Shown here: positions 47,901-58,639 of the stretch, one piece after another
Position numbering within the stretch: the stretch's first letter is position 1
Layout of the letters: each line of letters opens with the position of its first letter
Assembly: GCA_022432975.1 (NCBI GenBank)
Contig: CM039509.1
Span: 2,907,982 to 2,971,981, forward strand
Source: Begonia masoniana
Taxonomy: Eukaryota; Streptophyta; Magnoliopsida; Cucurbitales; Begoniaceae
DNA: 64,000 nucleotides
Reading direction: 5' to 3'
Notes under the pieces: model-generated
Seen by the model: only the letters and a program-made list of their open reading frames with translations
Told to the model about the DNA's origin: nothing
The model's database searches: none
Program-made: the position numbers and the translations under genes

Positions 47901-50900
47901 AAAAGAGTTCAATATTGGCTAAGAACAACGTACCATAGACCCGAGAGACCTGAAATTAAAATCCAAATGAATATACTCAACGGAAAGGAGTAATTATTTT
48001 TTGGGTTTTACGCCGTAGTAATGAAATATAAGCATCTTGGTGCTTGTAGTACCTCTAAAATCGAGGACACGATTGTTTGGAATTTTGTTTGTTTGACTTG
48101 TGCAAGCTATTTTTGGTTGAGGCTTTCGTAAAACATGAACCTCAATTGTCCACTCTTCTTACATATTAGTTACAAGATCACAAATTAGTTACAAGATGAA
48201 AAATTCGTTTGTGCTTTATGAGAGGGAGAGGACACTACAAAATACACAAACAAAGAAATATCAAATATGTTTATATAGTTGTGAGAGACACAATGAAAAA
48301 GAATTTTCATGTAGAATTAATTCAAATACCTAGCCTCGTTAGCCGCATTTAAGATTTCTTTGTACACAAAATTTTTGGTTTTGTACGATACATTCAAAAT
48401 TGATTGTGGTTGTCTCTCAAGAACTTTCACTGACGATACAGTCTTAGCTCTATGAAAGAGCATCATAGAGTTTACCATGAGAAAATATAGATTTTGAAAG
48501 GTAAACACCCACATAATACATAGTGTGACCTTGCAATTTATTTATTGTCATTATAAAGCACAATAATTGGGAATTGAGTACGTTTGAGATTGAGTCTTTT
48601 TCTCCTGCGAGGCACAAATGGAATCCTCGACAACAAAACTCGTTTAATGGTCTCTACATATTTCAGCATCTATGACGTTACAGTGGAAACAACGACACAC
48701 TAGCCTAGTTCCATTACACAAACCTTTAGTCAGATTAATATTTCAAAATAAAATTATAGGACAATTAATCATGCTGAAGAAAGCTAGATGGGGTAACAGT
48801 GTTTACAAAATCTTGAGGATGTGTGCGTGAGGTGTTATCTATAACCTCATCAAGACTATGGTAGCTAGTCATGTCACCATAGAATTGTTTGATCGAAATA
48901 TTATCTACAATGTCAACATACTCATTCTTTGGCATCAACACAACCCTCAATAACATAATTTGCATCACCAATTTTGGCACAGGGTTGGATACGAACCCAT
49001 TGAGGTCGTATAAAGGATCTTTCTCAAGATCGCTGTCAATGTTAAACAAGTCTTTATGTATACCATCTGTACCATCAGTCCTTCCTCTGATACCAATATA
49101 GTGCGGCGGAAGTTATGTTTTGTAATCGAAACAACGAATTAGGGAAATAATCTTTAGGGAAACGAAATAATTCAATATCAAATCTAATCTTAATATTTAT
49201 CTCAACCTTTTAAATAAGAAGCAAAAATTAAAACGACTACAATTAAAATAAAGATAAAATATAAAGATAAAATATAAAAATAAAATTAAAACACGACTCA
49301 TGACTTGTTGGGTTTAGGTTTGACCCTGTACTGCATCACATATGTTATGGCAAGAGAAGAACGATGAGCATGTTTGGGTTGCAAAGATAGTGAGGACGAG
49401 TGCACACTAGCAATGGATGGTGAATGAGGTGGTGATTGATAATCCGCACGTGCTTCACAACGTTTGCCAAGAGTAGAAGAGGTTGAACGGGATCGACTAG
49501 AAGCCGCGTTGGCAATGGCAAAATTAGACCATGCTTGCAATCGAGCCACACCACTCTGAGTGTACATGGCAACACAACATGGAAAAGGAAGTGTAGGCAC
49601 AACAACCGTGGGGAGGCGCATGTGAGTATGGAAAGAATTGCGTCCTCGTTCAGTGTCTGATAAAGTTGAGTTGGATGAGATATATATGGCTCCATATCTC
49701 AAGATAGGCTTTTCTGATATTGGGAAAGAAAATCAAAACAACATGAGTGGGATGCTTGATCGATGACATTCAAAAAATATTGGAAAGTAACGCTCTCAAG
49801 GAGAAAGATGAAGTCCTTACCTGGTCTAATTACCTTATTCAATCAAATTACCTAGAAAATCATAACCATCAAAAGCATTGTTGGCACTCTCTAAAGACCC
49901 AAAAATGTATATAAGATTTGTATTTGCCTTTGTTTCTAAGACGACCTCATTTTCCTCACCCTTCCTCTCATAGTACTCCTATGATCCATTGCCTCCCACT
50001 TCAAGCTAGGACTTTCTGTTTATGAAATGTAAAGATTTCAGAGCTTGTGATTTTGGAAAGTTTACTATTGTTGTGAAGTTTAGGTTGATAAAATACGATG
50101 GTTTTCATGGAAACATTTTCATGTCTTTTTAACATGGAAGTATGAGATTCACTTGAGGGAATACATTCTGTCTGTCTTTATTAAAACTATTGACATGGTC
50201 AACCATGAATGATGCAGATTTCTTCACATAAAGGAAAGCTGAAACCATGTAGATTTTTTTCATCAAAGTGAACGACAAAATTTCATACATATTTTTACCA
50301 ACTTTTGCATGCAGTTGTGAGTGAAACAGCCAAACCAGTTTAAATGCTCATATTTCAACTTCTTATCTTTGGTTGGCTTTCCTTGGTATGTCATTGCTTG
50401 CTTTTATTCTATTAAAGAAAGTCACGGTGGTCTTAACAATCTTATTCAAAGGTATCCTCATCTTTCTGGATCTTTATTCATCTTATAAACGAAAAAGAAA
50501 ATCCAGAACTTATGTCAACTTTGTGCTATTTGTTTTGACAAGTGTGTGGAGAGTTAGTTGTTGCTCTGCCCAAGTCTTTAGATAAAGTTTCCTTTTATAA
50601 TTTTTTTTAATGTAGAATTTCACTTTTAGTTACAATTACATGCAAGGATCTGTCGCTGTTAAATTGAATATGATATTTAGGAACTTTTGGGGGGATGACA
50701 TAGATACAACTTTTGGACTAAATGCTAAGAGAACTTCAGTCTTCTTAAGGACATAGATACCATTGATTCCTCCTGTGTATAAGTAAATATCTTCATAGTC
50801 ATGTCTGCCAGTGGGCTGACTTGTGTGATGAACATTTGAAAACATAATATGATTTAGTGAAAAGTTTATATCCTTCAATATCTGTAATTTGCAGTGTCTT

Positions 50901-52426
50901 TTTATTTATTTATTTATCTATGGTCCTTCAGGAGAGAAATAATGTATTTAATTAACTCATTTTCTCTTCTTTCAAATTCAGCTAAGAAAAAAATGTTTCT
51001 ACTAGAGTCAAGACCACAACATATGTGAAAGTTTTCAAAGAAATGTACTAAAACATTATAGTTGTGGATCTAATGTTTTATCTTATTCTTTTTAAATTTT
51101 GCAGATCATGTTTGCTTTGTTACTTGTAATATTTTCTCTACTCTAGTATGAAGTTCATAGTTTCTCATAAAAATCAATTTAAACCAGAATTTAGACATAC
51201 ACTCAAGTTGTTCATTTAAGGAATTGAATTTTGATTTTATTCGTTTTTTTTTTCTTTTTTGTTGTAGCCATACTAGTGCAAGATAATCACACAAAACGAA
51301 ACACTTCAACACAAAAACTATGCATCTACCAAACAAAAAATAGCCATACAACAAGACAACCTTAGCAACCAATGTTCTACCATTTTCAATTTTCTACCAT
51401 TCCCTATATCTCCTAGAGAGTAAGACTAGCAGGAAGGTTTATTTTTCTTTCTTTTTTTATCTCTTTCAAAAATGGTGGAAGAAAATAGGAGCATTCTCCC
51501 TTGAATATGTATATTTATGGTAGATTTCTGTGCATTCTTTAGGTTGAAGGAATGAAGAGGGTGTGCCAAGGCTCAGCTGATAAAACTCCACCAAAGGAGA
51601 TCTGTTGGCAGACATTCCCTCATCGGTTATTTTTCGGCCATGAATTTACTCATACATGGGGTCCCGGAGGAGTTGCTTTTGTTAATCCTCAAAAAAACCT
51701 GGAGGAGAAAACTTCAATGCGTCTCTACAAAATCACGTAAGTCAATATTTAATTCATCTTCCGTTCTTCATTCTGAGAAATTTAGCTTCTCATTTTCTTT
51801 CTGATTCTCTGTTCACAGGCTCGAGCAGTTCAATGACATTTTGCTTCAGGAAAACAACCCGAGAAGTGTCCTTCCTTCGCCGTTGTTCAGTGCGAGGGAC
51901 CTGGACGATATTGCAAGGGAAGAGCTCAATTTCTTTAAGGTTCCAATTGAGGTATGCGTATTACTCTTTGGCTGGCCTGTTTATGCACTGTTTTCAAGCA
52001 ATGAAAATGATTTTGTTCTTCAAAAACAGTTTTATAAACAGGTTTGACATCACTTTTTATGTTTGTTCAGTGGGGTTGGTACAGAAATGTTGTTTATCTG
52101 GGAAAGAATCAAGATATTCCTATACTCGTGATGACGTAAGTAGTATTCAAACTTAATCAATTCTTCGTCTTCTTCCTTTTCTTTGCTCTTTTCGATCCAT
52201 AATTTCCTTCATTCCGGTTGTGTTATGTAAGTTTGGTTTGGGTTATTTGGAACTTGGATTCAGGTGCTCTGGTTCCGACATGGATGACTTCAGAAATGGA
52301 AAACTTCCGGTGCGTGCTCCGGCCAAGGATTATGCCAATACTTTGATCAGAGGCCTTGTAGAAGGACAACTTTCTGAAGAAGAAGCCACACTTTACGTAC
52401 AAAGGGCCATGGCAGAACCACTTTGA
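38962..52426 (+). CDS. HDA5: Class II histone deacetylase, HDA5-like, 666 aa
   Basis: Zinc-dependent lysine deacetylase of the plant HDA5/HDA18 group, acting on histones. Exons: 38962-39167, 39964-40165, 40925-41071, 41206-41318, 41543-41754, 44011-44075, 44410-44580, 44664-44747, 44969-45214, 51543-51736, 51819-51951, 52071-52135, 52264-52426; all junctions GT/AG with phases that join into one open frame of 667 codons including the stop. Catalytic residues are present: [15 protein letters not shown] (His158/His159), VDWDVHHGN (Asp199, His201/202 region), SAGFDA (Asp292) and LEGGYN (Tyr332). The C-terminal part has [13 protein letters not shown] (about 459-470) and [10 protein letters not shown], a gamma-glutamylcyclotransferase-like fold also present in HDA5 relatives. 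Length is close to Arabidopsis HDA5 (660). Intron 5 holds a retroelement, intron 9 (6.3 kb) a Helitron. The coding sequence itself is intact. Confidence 0.95.
41755..41759 (+). promoter_or_regulatory. HDA5 intron 5 splice donor overlapping a target duplication
   Basis: Exon 5 ends GATGCAG and the intron starts gtttg. The same gtttg recurs at 43833-43837 after the inserted element, so the duplication consists of the first five intron bases, GT included. Confidence 0.85.
41760..43832 (-). mobile_element. Gag-only (non-autonomous) Ty3/gypsy element in HDA5 intron 5
   Basis: 2073 bp. LTRs at 41760-42030 and 43555-43832 start tgata.gtatc and end ttatca/ctatca, with target duplication gtttg on both sides. 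On the minus strand the right LTR is the 5' one: a primer-binding-like site (TCGTATCAGAGCT) sits at 43541-43553, then gag sequence, then ccttgaggacaaggtgaa near the 3' LTR. There is no protease, RT or integrase. The internal part is a deleted element that would rely on others. Confidence 0.9.
42265..43528 (-). pseudogene. Gypsy gag remnant
   Basis: Fragments in different frames. The N-terminal part is at 43322-43528, the gag domain at 42916-43380 ([35 protein letters not shown]) and a zinc-knuckle part ending GLCYRCDE at 42315-42569. The zinc knuckle is cut by a stop directly after CYRCDE and continues [12 protein letters not shown]. Frameshifts and the stop make it inactive. Confidence 0.82.
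45511..45532 (-). other. Helitron 3' terminus: hairpin plus CTAG
   Basis: Minus strand reads TTGCACGTGCAA (perfect palindrome able to fold as a stem) then ATC and CTAG|T. Helitrons end in CTRR with a short hairpin about 10 bases upstream and insert before a T. Confidence 0.75.
45690..45726 (+). repeat. Poly(A) tract in HDA5 intron 9
   Basis: About 28 uninterrupted A after ctgctaaaac. Lies within the Helitron segment. Confidence 0.9.
45800..47930 (-). pseudogene. RPA-like (replication protein A, OB-fold) remnant of the Helitron
   Basis: Minus-strand pieces include [20 protein letters not shown], then, after an apparent intron, [18 protein letters not shown] followed by a stop, and at 47686-47928 [25 protein letters not shown]-type words are typical of the DNA-binding OB folds of RPA70-like proteins, which plant Helitrons often carry downstream of the helicase. 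Broken by stops and by the solo LTR. Confidence 0.6.
46690..46967 (+). mobile_element. Small solo LTR inside the Helitron
   Basis: 278 bp ending ttaattctaaca, flanked by agcac at 46685-46689 and 46968-46972. Contains gagtatataaagatg (promoter-like, about 46749) and a ggacgtagctctcgcattga stretch like the U5 region of copia LTRs. The start reads tttagtgttggg, so the expected TG at the very end has mutated. Confidence 0.65.
48310..49070 (-). pseudogene. Helitron PIF1-like helicase, C-terminal remnant
   Basis: Minus-strand words in order: [34 protein letters not shown], then [32 protein letters not shown], and at 48317-48514 [11 protein letters not shown] and [12 protein letters not shown]. These follow the C-terminal order of plant Helitron helicases (NEYVD, LCNGTRL, QFPI, SRAKT). 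Spread over several frames with stops. Confidence 0.85.
49111..51542 (+). other. Remainder of HDA5 intron 9
   Basis: No exon recognised. A ctctgatacca string (49090-49100) resembles a reverse-oriented primer-binding site but no LTR pair could be found. Bases 49300-49700 are less AT-rich with minus-strand open frames that I do not recognise. From 49800 on it is T-rich intron-like sequence ending with the acceptor tctttag at 51536-51542. Confidence 0.4.
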
Positions 52427-53357
52427 TTAGTGATTTTGCTGCTTGATTGATTTGAAAAATCTTCAAATTTGGTAGAATTGAAACTGTCATTAGACTATTT
52501 CGTGGCATCGACATTTCTTGGTGTTCTTGACTTTCGCGTGTATTTTTACGTTGCAGGTCGTTTATCGTGGTTGGTGTTTTCGATTTTTCATTGCGTGTTT
52601 TTGTGTAATTTGACCAAAAAGATTAGTAGCTAATCTGCTTTTACTTTGACATATATTTGTCTTATTTCATTGACAAGTTCTTTTATGACTCACTTTGTCC
52701 GATTCTTGATTATGAAAAAACGTCGATGAAGAGCGTCATGTCGTCGGTAATTTACTTGCTTGAGCTCAATTTGTTTTGTTTGAGAATGTCTATCACGGGT
52801 AGTTAATGCGCGACTACAAATAAACGAAGCACGAACAATTGCAACGACTACAAGATTCATTCCATGAAGTTTCGCTCAACGCGAAGGAGACAATTGAATA
52901 TTCGATAACTCGAGGATTCAAAAGAAGGTTGAAAGGCATCGTTACTTCAAGCAATTTATCGTTAGTGATGTAACTAAAGGTAATTACCGAATATTCATAT
53001 CCATATTCGTACTCGAATGCAATATTTTTTTAAAATTGGGAAGCTATTTGTTTTTATTATGACGAGTTTTGATAATTTTTTTATATTTGTATTAATATTC
53101 GGTTCGGTTCGGTTCGGTTCGGTTTTGGTCGTTCTCTCCTTTTTTTTAATTTAAAAAAATAGGGTTATTGAAGTAATTAGCCTTGATTGAGTATTTTGCT
53201 TTACCGAAAATGCCCTTTGATTGAGGGAGGGCAGTGAAAAGCTCAAACGCCACCTGAATTTTCCACTTCCACTTTCTCTTACAGAAAGAATCACTCCCTC
53301 GGATCTCCGATTTTCGGAATTAGGGTTTCCTTTGTTGGATCACCATATCAGTAATCG
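52427..53357. other. Intergenic DNA between HDA5 and ATPC
   Basis: HDA5 3' UTR, then unrecognised sequence with a ggttc/cggtt pentanucleotide repeat (about 53099-53124). The last 100 bases are the ATPC leader. Confidence 0.4.
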
Positions 53358-56306
53358 ATGGCGATGGCTGCTCTCAGACGGGAAGGGAACGCGCTTGGGC
53401 CTTCTCACCTCTCCTCAATCAATTGCCGCCGTTAGATCCTCCCTCGTTCACGAGTACGTCCTCTACTCTCCTATCTCTCTCTATCTTTTCAGAATTCTTA
53501 GTCTATCCGTTTTTTTTATTCTTATTATATATTGCATTTGGATGCTTGATTGAATAATATTTTGTTGGTCTCCCAGTAAGCTGAGGGAAATTAAAGGAAA
53601 TGAAGTTCTTAATTCCCTTATTGTCTTATGTTAGCATGGTTCTACGCTTGGATTTTGACACTGGAAAAGAAAATAAGAGGGAAAAACTTTTGATTTTTCG
53701 TCTCAAGGGAACAGAATTTATAATTTTTTCTTTGCTATATCGCTGAATATTTTTCAAGCTTGCTATTTGCTGTATATCTTGTTGTTGGAAATGTTGTTTT
53801 TTATACATTTAATTTGTCAAATTTTCCAAGCAGTGAGCAGGTGCCTCTGGGAGTGCGCTGTATTTCAACTCAAGTGGGTAAGCATCATTGTTATTTTTAG
53901 CGAGAGAAGTATATTTCTTCTACTTTTTGCTTAATTTAATGTTTTTGGATAATATTGGGGATTAATATTGGTTTTTCTTTTATCTCTGCAGTTAGAAACC
54001 GAATGAAGAGTGTGAAAAATATCCAGAAAATTACGAAGGCAATGAAAATGGTTGCAGCTTCGAAGCTTCGTGCAATTCAAGTTAAAACTGAAAACTCTCG
54101 TGGCCTCTGGCAGCCTTTTACTGCACTTCTTGGCGACACTCCAAGTATGAAAATTCATTTGTTTGGAAAATTCATTGAAGTTATTCTTTAACTTTTTTTA
54201 TGAGTTTGACATCTCCAATGTGATTTTATTAGAAGCAGTTGTTTCTTTCCATCATTTCATATCAACTACTTATATCATCAAGCATACTCGTTCTTCCTCC
54301 TTGCCTCTATATTTAGATGAATGTTTGTCAAACTTGTGTTATTCAATTGTTCGAAAGAGGCTTGTTTTTTTTTTTTTTGGGTGTTACCTAAGTTGTTGTT
54401 CGAAAGAGGCTTGTTTTTTTTTTTTTTTGGGTGTTACCTAAGTTGGTGAAGGGCCCTTTTGTTGGAATGGAGAGTTTAGTGGTGCAGACAAGAAAGAAAT
54501 GGTCAAGCTAGTGTTCTATTGCATTTTTGGGTGTATTTGCAAGAAAAAGAATGGGGTGATTTTTTGATGAGGAATCTTGAGAAGTAGTCTTAAGAAACTT
54601 CTTTCTTAGAAGGATTTTTAATCGTTAAGAAATTTCTTTTTAAGTCTTGCAAGCATGTTGAGTGTGTTTCTTGTACGTATCTTTACTGCCACATAAAGTG
54701 TTAATTATTGACTAGAAAAAAGTTATCTTATGTAATATCTTTTCTTCATTTCTAGGTGTTGATGTGAAGAAGAATGTCATTGTCACCGTTTCTTCTGACA
54801 AAGGTCTTTGTGGAGGCATTAACTCCACATCTGTGAAGATAAGCAGGGCTTTATACAAGTTGAATTCTGGTATTTCATTCAAGTCCATCTTCTATCTTTT
54901 GATGGCTTCGGATAACAACTATTTGAGTTTGAGCCTCTTGTAGGTCCGGACAAAGAAACGAAGTATGTTATCCTCGGTGAGAAGGCAAAAGCTCAATTGG
55001 TACGTGACTCAAAAAAACACATTGATTTAATCATAACAGAGTTGCAGAAGAATCCTCTGAACTATACCCAGGTTAGTATGTTTACTACATGTATTTAAAG
55101 AATGAGGTTCTTATACTTCTAGTCTGCTTGGTGCTTTTCATGATATCTAAACTTTTGTAGTTTTTCTTATCAGTTAAGTATAAATGCATTGATGGAGAAA
55201 GTGTAAAAATGAGTGAGAGTTTACAAAAATGCCACAACTCCGCAACAAAGAGAATCCCAACAATTTGTTTAGGATGGCATTCATAGTTATGAATAAATTT
55301 AGTTTTTTGTTTCTTTTAAAATAAAAACTTGTAACGACTGTCTGAATTGTGGTGATGTGTTGTGTTTATTGAATTTGTGTTTAGGCTTTTTATAATTGAG
55401 AACAATATTAACTTTTTTAATATATCTGTATCATTTTTCAGGTCTCTGTGCTGGCAGATGACATCTTGAAGAATGTGGAATATGATGCTTTGAGGATTGT
55501 TTTCAATAAATTTCAGTCAGTTGTCTCATTTCTGCCTACAGTGGTGACTGTTTTATCGCCGGAGGTGACAGATGTCAAAAAATTTACAAGAGACGAATGT
55601 ATTGTAGTTGTTTTGTGCTTCCTGCACTATGGTTATGCTCTGACGTTTTGTTATGTAGATTGTCGAAAGAGAGGCTGAGGTTGGGGGAACACTTGGTGAC
55701 CTTGATTCCTATGAGATTGAAGGCGGCGAGACAAAATCAGAAGTTCTCCAGAATTTAGCGGAGTTTCAGTTTTCTTGCGTATGTCTATTGATCATTGTTA
55801 ATAATCTTATTGCTTCTAGCAAAAATTTTGGAATCAAGGCACTAAATTGATAGGTAGCCAATTCGTATAACATATTTCTTCAATTTCTATCTACTGGGTA
55901 CCCTGTCTCTATTCTGTGCAACATGCCACTACTAGAAAAAACCCGTTCAAGAAAAGGTCATTTGTCAGCCAGACCCGTTATTAACTCTTCGATAAGTTTC
56001 TGTTTGGCATTTTTATTCTGATTATGGAGTTAGTGCCATTCATAATTCCACAATTTACGAATTCCAGTTTTCCGGCCTTGTATCTGATAATGTTGTTCTT
56101 TCTCATTTCCTTTTTGCAAATGGAAATTCTCATAGTTCAATCATTTTTCTTATGGCCATTGGGACTTAAGCTTGGACTCCTCTTTTGCAGGTATTGTTTA
56201 ATGGGGTGTTGGAGAATGCTTGCAGTGAGCAAGGAGCTAGGATGTCTGCCATGGATAGTTCAAGCAGAAATGCTGGTGATATGCTTGATCGCCTCACGCT
56301 TACTTA

Positions 56307-56351
<45 letters not shown>

Positions 56352-56476
56352 GGCTCTCTGTCTCTCTGATGGCTGATGACTTGTTTTATTTGGTAATTTG
56401 TGATAGAACTCGTCAAGCATCTATCACCACAGAATTGATCGAGATCATATCCGGAGCATCGGCCCTCGAAGGCTGA
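53358..56476 (+). CDS. ATPC: Mitochondrial ATP synthase gamma subunit (F1 central stalk)
   Basis: The gamma subunit is the rotor shaft of mitochondrial F1-ATPase. Exons: 53358-53453, 53834-53877, 53992-54144, 54756-54869, 54944-55071, 55442-55564, 55659-55778, 56191-56312, 56407-56476, all GT/AG. The mature protein is complete: [20 protein letters not shown] near the start, [11 protein letters not shown] in the middle, DSYEIEGGE later, and the C-terminal [15 protein letters not shown] and [20 protein letters not shown] that lie in the central shaft. Expected length is about 322 residues. Exon 1 encodes the transit peptide start [10 protein letters not shown] but then goes out of frame: as written it stops at 53433-53435, whereas exon 1 in the other frame ([16 protein letters not shown]) joins exon 2 correctly. 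One extra base near 53388-53392 accounts for this. Either a sequence error or a real defect. Confidence 0.93.
56314..56348 (+). repeat. (TC)n microsatellite touching a splice donor
   Basis: ATPC exon 8 ends AACAG and intron 8 starts gtctctctct, so the microsatellite begins with the second base of the donor. Confidence 0.9.
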
Positions 56477-57086
56477 TTGTAAAATGGGTTCTAATTCCAG
56501 AATTCTGCCATCTCTGTGAAGGTGGTGTTGGATTTCATGCTGCTATCTCCCAAGTTTATTGTTTTGCCTTTTTGCAATGGCCAATAATGAATAACCCACC
56601 CTATGAATGACTTTATTCAAGGGGATTTAGTCCTTCTCATTGACCCTCTTCTCTTTTGCTTGATAAATGAAGAATGACTTGTTTGGTTGTCATCTCCGGT
56701 GCAATTTCTTTTATAGCTGAAATTAACATCCCTACTTTGAATTAATCATTCTAAGTTTAGTAGAAGGATTCAATCAACCAAATTAATTAGAATAATGTCA
56801 TGTTTACGTTATATTTCTACTCTATTTTTGTGATAAATATATATTTAATATTTTTGAAATAAAAATTAAAAAATATAAATAAAAATTCAACAAGTTTCTC
56901 ACTAGTAAAATATTCTTGAAAACGTACAAAATAAGAGTAGATTCTTCGAATATAACTTTGGCGAAATCTAGATAAAAACATACTCAAAGAAAGAAAGATG
57001 ATGTCAAATCAAGGCCAAAAATTCAAGTCCAACGCATATCGACTTAAAAACGTTACTGCAGAGGGCTTATAATGACAAACTTTTCC
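56477..57086. other. Convergent intergenic region (ATPC / RNA-binding protein 3' ends)
   Basis: Holds the 3' UTRs of the two convergent genes. No gene. AT-rich in the middle. Confidence 0.5.
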
Positions 57087-58639
57087 TTATGCCCTTCTAG
57101 CAAACTCGTCATTGTCATCGTCTCTGTCGTTTGGTTCAAGTGGTTCATATTGCATTTTCTCTCCCGTTGCACCTCCACCATATTGGTTGCTACCTCCTTG
57201 CCCAAATTGGGCATTTCCTCCAAACCCTCCCCCACCACTGCCATATCCACCGCCCCCACCGGCAACATTGTAATTTCCGTCACTGGTGCCAATGTTTCCA
57301 CTGCCATAATTGCTACCAGTGCTTGAGGTGAATTGATTTTCGCCGATAGCCGCCAGAGGTGGCTGCACTTCCATAGCTATTACCACCAAAATTTTGGCCA
57401 TAGCTTCCTCCACCAGACTGGTTTTCACCGCTGCCATAATTTCCAATATAGTTACCACCAGAACTAGAACCATAACCAGTCCCTGAGTTTCCATCACCGC
57501 CACCATAACCTCCACTACCACCACCATATCCACCGCTGCCGCCGCCACCATAACCTCCAGCGCCGCCACCGCCATAACCTCCAGCGCCCCCACCACCACT
57601 GAAGCTACCCGCACCCCCGTAGCCTCCACTATCACCACCATAAGCTCCACCAAAACCTCCAGCCCCATAACCACCTCCGTAGCCCCGAGTCCTATCATTA
57701 GCATAATTTACCCTCACTAGACGTCCATGCAGATCCTGATAGTGTATTTATCCCGAAAACAAGTTAATTACAGGTCAATTTTTAATGTAACAAAAACAAA
57801 GAATAGAGCAATTATCCACGGTTTCTGTACTTTAAATTCACTTGCAGATACAAGATTGAAATTAAATTTTACATTTTATTTCAAAGTGGAGTAGCACTAA
57901 AAATGACTACCTGTCCATCCAATGCTTGGATAGCACTGGAGGCCTCCTCACTAGAGGTGTAAGTGACAAATCCAAACCCCCTGGATCTTCCAGTTTCTCG
58001 ATCCACAATGATTCTTGCTATGACAAGGGTAAAAAACACATCATTAACCCACCATCCGAAAAAACATCTTTGTATTATAAAGAGTTAAAGACAACGGGAA
58101 CACATGAGACAATCCAACTGCAAGTCAATTAACAGATATTATTCCGGAGAATAACCAAAACAGTATTTCTTGTTATATTGTCTCAACATTAGATCACCCT
58201 CATATGAATAGAAGTAGTATACTCATTCCACTGTTTCAGTGCATTAACAAGAAGCTCAAAACAGCTATGTTTTTGCTCTGTCTAGAACTCAAGCCATGCA
58301 GCATAATAACGTTGATGTTTACCTTCAATTACCTCCCCGTATTTGGTGAAGGCATCCCTCAAACTCTGGTCATCCGTACTAAAAGAAAGACCTGCATCAT
58401 TAAAAAAAAGATTTAATTGAATGCCACCAAATTCTACACCACATTAGTTCCATTCCCCGAATAGAAAAAAAAAATACTGTTGAATGTGTATGACCTCCAA
58501 CAAAAAGTTTTGAACTTGACATGGATGACATGAAGCGTATGGCGTGACAGATTGAAAGCCTTGAAGACTGCAAATCTGAACCAGAATGCTTGGCGACATT
58601 CTGCCGTAGTATATTTCCAATTTTACTGAGGAAAGCCAT
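57087..58639 (-). CDS. RBG3: Glycine-rich RNA-binding protein, mitochondrial type (RRM + Gly-rich tail)
   Basis: Organelle-directed RNA-binding protein; relatives act in mitochondrial RNA editing and stress responses. Coding exons (minus): 58639-58495, 58391-58323, 58017-57911, 57735-57087, with GT/AG introns. Residues 1-40 form a basic, Ser-rich presequence ([14 protein letters not shown]). The single RRM has RNP2 KLFVGG (44-49) and RNP1 RGFGFVTY (about 84-91), and ends near [16 protein letters not shown] long GGYGG-type tail follows and an acidic end [14 protein letters not shown]. In the last exon the frame breaks near 57349: the Gly-rich part (ending SGGYR) and the C-terminal part (starting ENQFTSSTG) lie in different frames, joined by one surplus base (C on the minus strand). 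Without it the protein has about 322 residues. A 5' UTR exon probably lies at 59918-59990 with a long leader intron. The subgroup (RBG3 rather than RBG2/5) leans on its position near HDA5. Confidence 0.92.

Larger units (their letters stand above)
45511..49110 (-). mobile_element. Decayed Helitron in HDA5 intron 9
   Basis: On the minus strand a helicase C-terminal remnant is followed by an RPA-like remnant, and the segment ends with a hairpin and CTAG followed by T at 45511, the classic Helitron 3' end. The 5' end (TC...) could not be located; 49110 is only the upper limit of recognised helicase sequence. A separate LTR has inserted at 46690-46967. Confidence 0.75.

Noticed and set aside
49085..49300. 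Another LTR element (ctctgatacca like a reversed primer-binding site)
   Set aside because: No LTR pair, no TG/CA ends and no target duplication could be found; helicase-like frame runs into this site.
53221..53553. Alternative ATPC start in the 110-codon frame upstream
   Set aside because: That frame has no ATG (it would start at TTG); the family's [10 protein letters not shown] start lies in the other frame.
57053..57704. Val/Met-rich and Cys/His-rich frames over the Gly-rich exon
   Set aside because: Out-of-frame shadows of the glycine-rich tail, apart from the C-terminal part used after the frameshift.
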